Origin: Glycomyces albidus
GTDB lineage: Bacteria > Actinomycetota > Actinomycetes > Mycobacteriales > Micromonosporaceae
Direction of reading: 5' to 3'
Length of the DNA: 64,000 nucleotides
Assembly: GCF_009451885.1 (NCBI RefSeq)
Contig: NZ_WIAO01000001.1
Span: 248,001 to 312,000 of the forward strand
Part shown: positions 61,036 through 64,000 of the stretch, one piece after another
Numbering within the stretch: the first letter of the stretch is position 1
How the letters are laid out: every line of letters begins with the position of its first letter
Notes under the pieces: generated by a model
Told to the model about the DNA's origin: nothing
Databases searched by the model: none
The model's input: only the letters and a program-made list of their open reading frames with translations
Program-made: the position numbers and the translations under genes

Positions 61036-61308
61036 GGGTCCTCCTTGTTGACGGGCGTTCGGATTCGGTGTGTCGGGGCTGATGCAACAGCCCTTGCCGG
61101 TCGCGACCCTTTTGGGGGTCGACGGCCCGGTCACGCCCCCAAGACACCGGCGAGACCGTCGGACGTGACAGGCCGTGACCCAGGTCATCCACGTCGATGC
61201 GGTGAGCGGGGGCCGAGTACCGCACGGGTCCTGGTCGCCGCCGGCGGGCGTACGCCGAGCGGTGGCACCTGGAAGCCGGTCGTACGCCGCGGCGCAGCGC
61301 TTCGAGAA

Positions 61309-62076
61309 TCAGCGGTCGAGCTGGAGCCGCCGCCACGAGGCGACGGTGAGGGCGGCGAAGGCGAGGGCGAACGCCGGTGTGAGCAGGAGTTGGGCGGCGG
61401 TGACCGCCTCGGGCCGCATCGCCCAGAGGGCGGGCGCGGCGATCGGCAGCCATGCGCCGCCTGCCGGGAATGCGACGACGGCGACCTGGGCGGCGACGAT
61501 GAGGCCGATGGCCGCGGCGACGCCGGGCAGCGGTCCGCGGCCGAGCGTTGCGGCCCAGGCCGCCGGGGTCGCGACCAGGCCGGACAGGACGGTGAGGGCG
61601 AAGAGCCGCATCAGTGACGCCGCGGCATGCGCGTCAGGGGCGCCGAGCCCGGCGGCGAGGCCGGCCGCGGTCACGAGCCCGGTGAGCGCCGACGCCACGG
61701 CGACCGTCCACACCAGATGGACGATGAGTTTGGCGGCCACGATCGCCGGGCGGGAGACCGGGATCGCGGTGAGGCCGTTGACGGTGCCGTCGGTGAACTC
61801 GCGGCCGAAGCTCCATCCGAGCGTGACGCCGAACGCGAGCACCGCGCCGGCGCCCACGACCTGCGTGGCGACGACGACGAGGAGATCCCAGCCGGCGGCC
61901 GCGGCGAAGACGCCGAGCTTGGCGGTGACCTGCTCGTTCCCCGACCGCACCGCCGCGGCCAGGACCGCGGCGAGGACGGCCGTGCCCGCCGCCAGGGCCG
62001 CGCCGCCGACGCGCAGCACGAGTGCGGCCGCGGCCTTGCGGGCCTCGACTTCAAGGACCGCTGCCATGCCGGTCAT
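61309..62076 (-). CDS. ABC-2-type transporter permease
   Basis: 255 residues, about six membrane helices. LGWSFGREFTDGTVNGLTAIPVSRPAIVAAKLIVHLVWTV is the typical ABC-2 segment (EFxxGT then P-S/SR). An export system for a small molecule, lipid or peptide. The ATG overlaps the ATPase stop (ATGA). Last gene of a TetR-ATPase-permease operon. Substrate unknown. Confidence 0.9.
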   Translation of the reverse strand: MTGMAAVLEVEARKAAAALVLRVGGAALAAGTAVLAAVLAAAVRSGNEQVTAKLGVFAAAAGWDLLVVVATQVVGAGAVLAFGVTLGWSFGREFTDGTVNGLTAIPVSRPAIVAAKLIVHLVWTVAVASALTGLVTAAGLAAGLGAPDAHAAASLMRLFALTVLSGLVATPAAWAATLGRGPLPGVAAAIGLIVAAQVAVVAFPAGGAWLPIAAPALWAMRPEAVTAAQLLLTPAFALAFAALTVASWRRLQLDR

Positions 62077-62801
62077 GACGTAGTCCGCTGGACGTCGTCG
62101 TCGAGGACGAGGGCGAAGAAGGTCCGCTCGAGGTCGGTGCCGCCGGGGTCGAGGGCGCCGATGATGCGGCCGCGGTTCATCACGGAGATCCGGTCGGCGA
62201 TGCGCGCGACCTCGTCGAGGTGGTGGCTGGAGACCAGCACGCCCGCACCGGCCCCGGCGAGGCGGCGAACGGCCTCGCGCAGGGCGATCACGCCGACGGG
62301 GTCGAGTCCGTCGGTGGGCTCGTCGAGGATCGCCAGGTCGGGTCCCGCGAGCAGCGCGGCGGCGAGGCCGAGCCGCTGCCGGTTGCCTTTCGACAGCTTC
62401 GCGGCCTTGACCGGCCCGTAGCGGGCGAGTCCCCAGTCCTCGAGCACCGCTTGAGCCAGCGCGGCGGTGTCCGCTGACGGGATGCCGCGCAGGCGGGCGG
62501 CGATGGCGAGGTTCCCGGCGGCGTCGATGTCGGGGTACGCGAACGGGCGGTCGATGAGGTGCCCGACCCGGGCCCAGGCGGCGGTCGGCAGCCGCTCGAG
62601 CGGTGCGCCGCCGATCCGGATCATGCCGGCATCGAGCCGGACCATGCCCAGGGCGGCCCGCATCAGGGTGGTCTTGCCGGCCCCGTTGAGGCCGATGAGG
62701 GCGTGGACTTCGCCGGCGGCGACGTCGAGGGAGGCGCCGAGGACGCCGGCTTCGGCGCCGTAGGCGCGCACGGCACCGGTGATCGCAAGGCGCTCAACCA
62801 T
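62073..62801 (-). CDS. ABC exporter ATP-binding protein
   Basis: 242 residues. Walker A LIGLNGAGKTTLMRAALG, signature LSKGNRQRLGLAAALL (an LSKGxxQ variant usual in the DrrA/CcmA group), Walker B DLAILDEPTDGLDP, switch region VLVSSHHLDEVARIADRI. Partner of the ABC-2 permease. It overlaps the TetR stop by eight bases. Confidence 0.93.
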   Translation of the reverse strand: MVERLAITGAVRAYGAEAGVLGASLDVAAGEVHALIGLNGAGKTTLMRAALGMVRLDAGMIRIGGAPLERLPTAAWARVGHLIDRPFAYPDIDAAGNLAIAARLRGIPSADTAALAQAVLEDWGLARYGPVKAAKLSKGNRQRLGLAAALLAGPDLAILDEPTDGLDPVGVIALREAVRRLAGAGAGVLVSSHHLDEVARIADRISVMNRGRIIGALDPGGTDLERTFFALVLDDDVQRTTS

Positions 62802-63348
62802 TGCCGTGCTCCAGGGTGTCGAGTGCGGTGGCGATCGCCGCGGTCAGGCTCGTGCGTTCGTCCTCGGCCCAGGCGTAGAGCGCCGCGGTCACGGCCGCGA
62901 GCACTGCGGCGGCGGCGACGCGGGCGGCGAGCGGTTCGGCGCCGTCGGCACTCAGCCGGTCGCTGATGGCTTTGGCGGTCGTCTCGTTCTGTACTGCTGC
63001 GGCCCCGCGGAGCTCGGGTGTCGCCGCGACGATGCGGACGCGGCGGCGGGCGGTCTCAAGGTCCGCTTCGGACAGTGCCGCGAGCGCCGCCCGGAGGCCG
63101 CGGGCGGCCCGGGCCACCGGTGCTTCGGCTGCGGGCCGGGCCCCGACGGCTTCGGCGATGGCCGGGTCGAAGGGGTCGGTCAGGACCGCCTGCTCCTTGC
63201 TGCCGAAGTGGCGGAAGAAGGTCATCTCGGTGACGCCGGCGGCGTTCGCGATCTGCGCGACGCTGGTGGCCGCGAAGCCTTGGGCCTCGAACAGGTCGAG
63301 CGCGCATTCGCTCAGGCGCTCGCGGGTCCGGAGGCGTTTCGCACTCAT
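62794..63348 (-). CDS. TetR-family repressor of the ABC exporter operon
   Basis: 184 residues. HTH: ALDLFEAQGFAATSVAQIANAAGVTEMTFFRHFGSKEQAVLTDPF. The C-terminal domain is helical and Ala-rich. First gene of its operon; the start codon abuts a long perfect palindrome (63349-63377), so it most likely binds there and represses its own operon until the exported compound is present. Confidence 0.92.
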   Translation of the reverse strand: MSAKRLRTRERLSECALDLFEAQGFAATSVAQIANAAGVTEMTFFRHFGSKEQAVLTDPFDPAIAEAVGARPAAEAPVARAARGLRAALAALSEADLETARRRVRIVAATPELRGAAAVQNETTAKAISDRLSADGAEPLAARVAAAAVLAAVTAALYAWAEDERTSLTAAIATALDTLEHGNG

Positions 63349-63377
63349 CCCAGAATGTTAGTCCCTAACATTCTGGG
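63349..63377 (-). promoter_or_regulatory. TetR operator with 13-base arms
   Basis: Perfect inverted repeat CCCAGAATGTTAG and CTAACATTCTGGG around TCC, starting at the base next to the TetR ATG. The palindrome leaves no room for a leader, so the mRNA may be leaderless or start inside it. The operator can also affect the neighbouring potassium-channel gene's end region, but that gene reads toward it. Confidence 0.75.
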
Positions 63378-63391
63378 GTGTCAAGTGCCGG

Positions 63392-64000
63392 TCAGCTCAC
63401 CAGGGGCCGTTCCTCCGGGAAGGTGTAGAGGCGGCGGCGGGTGCGCAGGGCGAGCGCGGCGGCGACGGCGACGGTCCCGACGCGGCCGATGAACATGAGG
63501 ATGATGACCGCGATCTGGCTGGCCGGCGGCAGGTCGGGGGTGATCCCGGTGGACAGGCCCACGGTGGCGAACGCCGAGACGGCTTCGAACAGGACCCGGT
63601 CGAGGCCGAAGCCGGTGTCGACCATGATGACCGCGGTCCCCATCGCGACGGCGGCGACGCCCAGGAGCGCGACGGTGAGCGCCTGGCGCTGCGTCTCCGC
63701 GGGGATGGCGCGGCCGAAGACGGCCACGTCCGGCTCGCCGCGGATCTCCGACCAGATCACGACCGCCAGGAGCGCGAACGTCGTGACCTTGATGCCGCCC
63801 GCGGTTCCGGCCGGGCCGCCGCCGATGAACATGAGCGCGTCGGTCAGCAGCAGCGTCTCGGGGGTGAGCGCGCTGACGTCGAGGTTGTTGAACCCGGCGG
63901 TGCGGGGCTGGGTGCCGGCCACGAACGCCGCCAGCAGCTTGTCGCCGGCACCGAGCGGGCCGAGCGTCGCCGGGTTGCGCCATTCCAGGACCGCGTAGCC
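63392..64000 (-). CDS. Trk/Ktr-type potassium uptake protein (membrane subunit), partial
   Basis: C-terminal 202 residues only; the frame is open to the window edge. Filter-like segment TAGFNNLDVSALTPETLLLTDALMFIGGGPAGTAGGIKVTTF, a second one TVGLSTGITPDLPPASQIAVIILMFIGRVG, and the typical end ALRTRRRLYTFPEERPLV. This is the TrkH/KtrB superfamily, which imports K+ together with a TrkA/KtrA subunit. That subunit may lie beyond the edge. The protein starts outside the window. Confidence 0.92.
   Translation of the reverse strand, partial: GYAVLEWRNPATLGPLGAGDKLLAAFVAGTQPRTAGFNNLDVSALTPETLLLTDALMFIGGGPAGTAGGIKVTTFALLAVVIWSEIRGEPDVAVFGRAIPAETQRQALTVALLGVAAVAMGTAVIMVDTGFGLDRVLFEAVSAFATVGLSTGITPDLPPASQIAVIILMFIGRVGTVAVAAALALRTRRRLYTFPEERPLVS

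Noticed and set aside
1-64000. CRISPR arrays, rRNA, tRNA genes, riboswitches, complete insertion sequences
   Set aside because: No regularly spaced repeats, no tRNA T-loop/acceptor pairs and no complete transposase with terminal repeats were seen by eye; a covariance-model search would be needed to be certain.

Overview
This 64 kb window comes from a high-GC Gram-positive bacterium of the Actinomycetes. The coding frames have a G or C at almost every third position. The regulators and small proteins are of actinomycete type: an AfsR/SARP protein, a LuxR protein of the large ATP-binding class, a DUF397 protein, a transmembrane Ser/Thr kinase and lipoproteins. A Glycomyces-like filamentous actinomycete would fit, but the sequence does not fix the genus. 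No rRNA, tRNA, CRISPR array or complete insertion sequence was seen.

Layout. From 1 to 11.2 kb lies a plant-polysaccharide locus. It holds a GH74 xyloglucanase (cut by the window edge), a carbohydrate ABC importer (lipoprotein plus two permeases), a divergent ROK regulator coupled to a GH36 alpha-galactosidase, and a GH5 cellulase with a ricin-type carbohydrate-binding module. From 11.2 to 13.2 kb are a HAD phosphatase and an HxlR regulator with clear operators facing a DUF1330 gene. From 13.2 to 17.1 kb is a signalling pair: a transmembrane Ser/Thr kinase whose outer half is a sugar-binding protein, and an Hsp70 ATPase that seems frameshifted from its membrane tail. From 17.2 to 25.1 kb are two metal importers, an iron-siderophore system with a DtxR/IdeR-like box and a zinc (Azt-type) system with a shared Zur-like box between divergent promoters.

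From 25.4 to 34.4 kb are mixed single genes: tsaD, ornithine aminotransferase, a class C beta-lactamase-like serine hydrolase, an orphan DUF397, a GNAT, proline iminopeptidase with a MarR regulator, and a secreted tandem esterase whose first catalytic domain has lost its serine. From 34.8 to 42.2 kb are a damaged LuxR-type regulator, a transposase relic and the most notable item of the window: a 29-residue peptide gene (complement 39048..39137) two bases upstream of a cytochrome P450. Its C-terminus GWYAWHYWL and the P450-only layout match the atropopeptide (tryptorubin) class of RiPPs, with the candidate core AWHYWL. An FAD enzyme and a LuxR regulator follow.

From 42.4 to 51.3 kb are a possible 18-codon gene, FAD oxidoreductases, AraC and TetR regulators, a polysaccharide deacetylase, a RibD-like reductase, an orphan Imm50 immunity gene and two tandem lipoproteins. 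From 51.5 to 64 kb are an AfsR/SARP regulator, an SLC13/ArsB-like transporter, an AraC regulator, an alpha/beta hydrolase, a PrsW-family membrane protease with a coupled membrane protein, a DoxX-like protein, a TetR-ABC exporter operon under a perfect palindromic operator, and the start of a Trk/Ktr potassium channel subunit.

Most regions read as short operons with stop/start overlaps (ATGA, GTGA), so protein partners can be inferred from the coupling. Functional calls rest on recognised motifs and neighbourhood only; no database search was possible.
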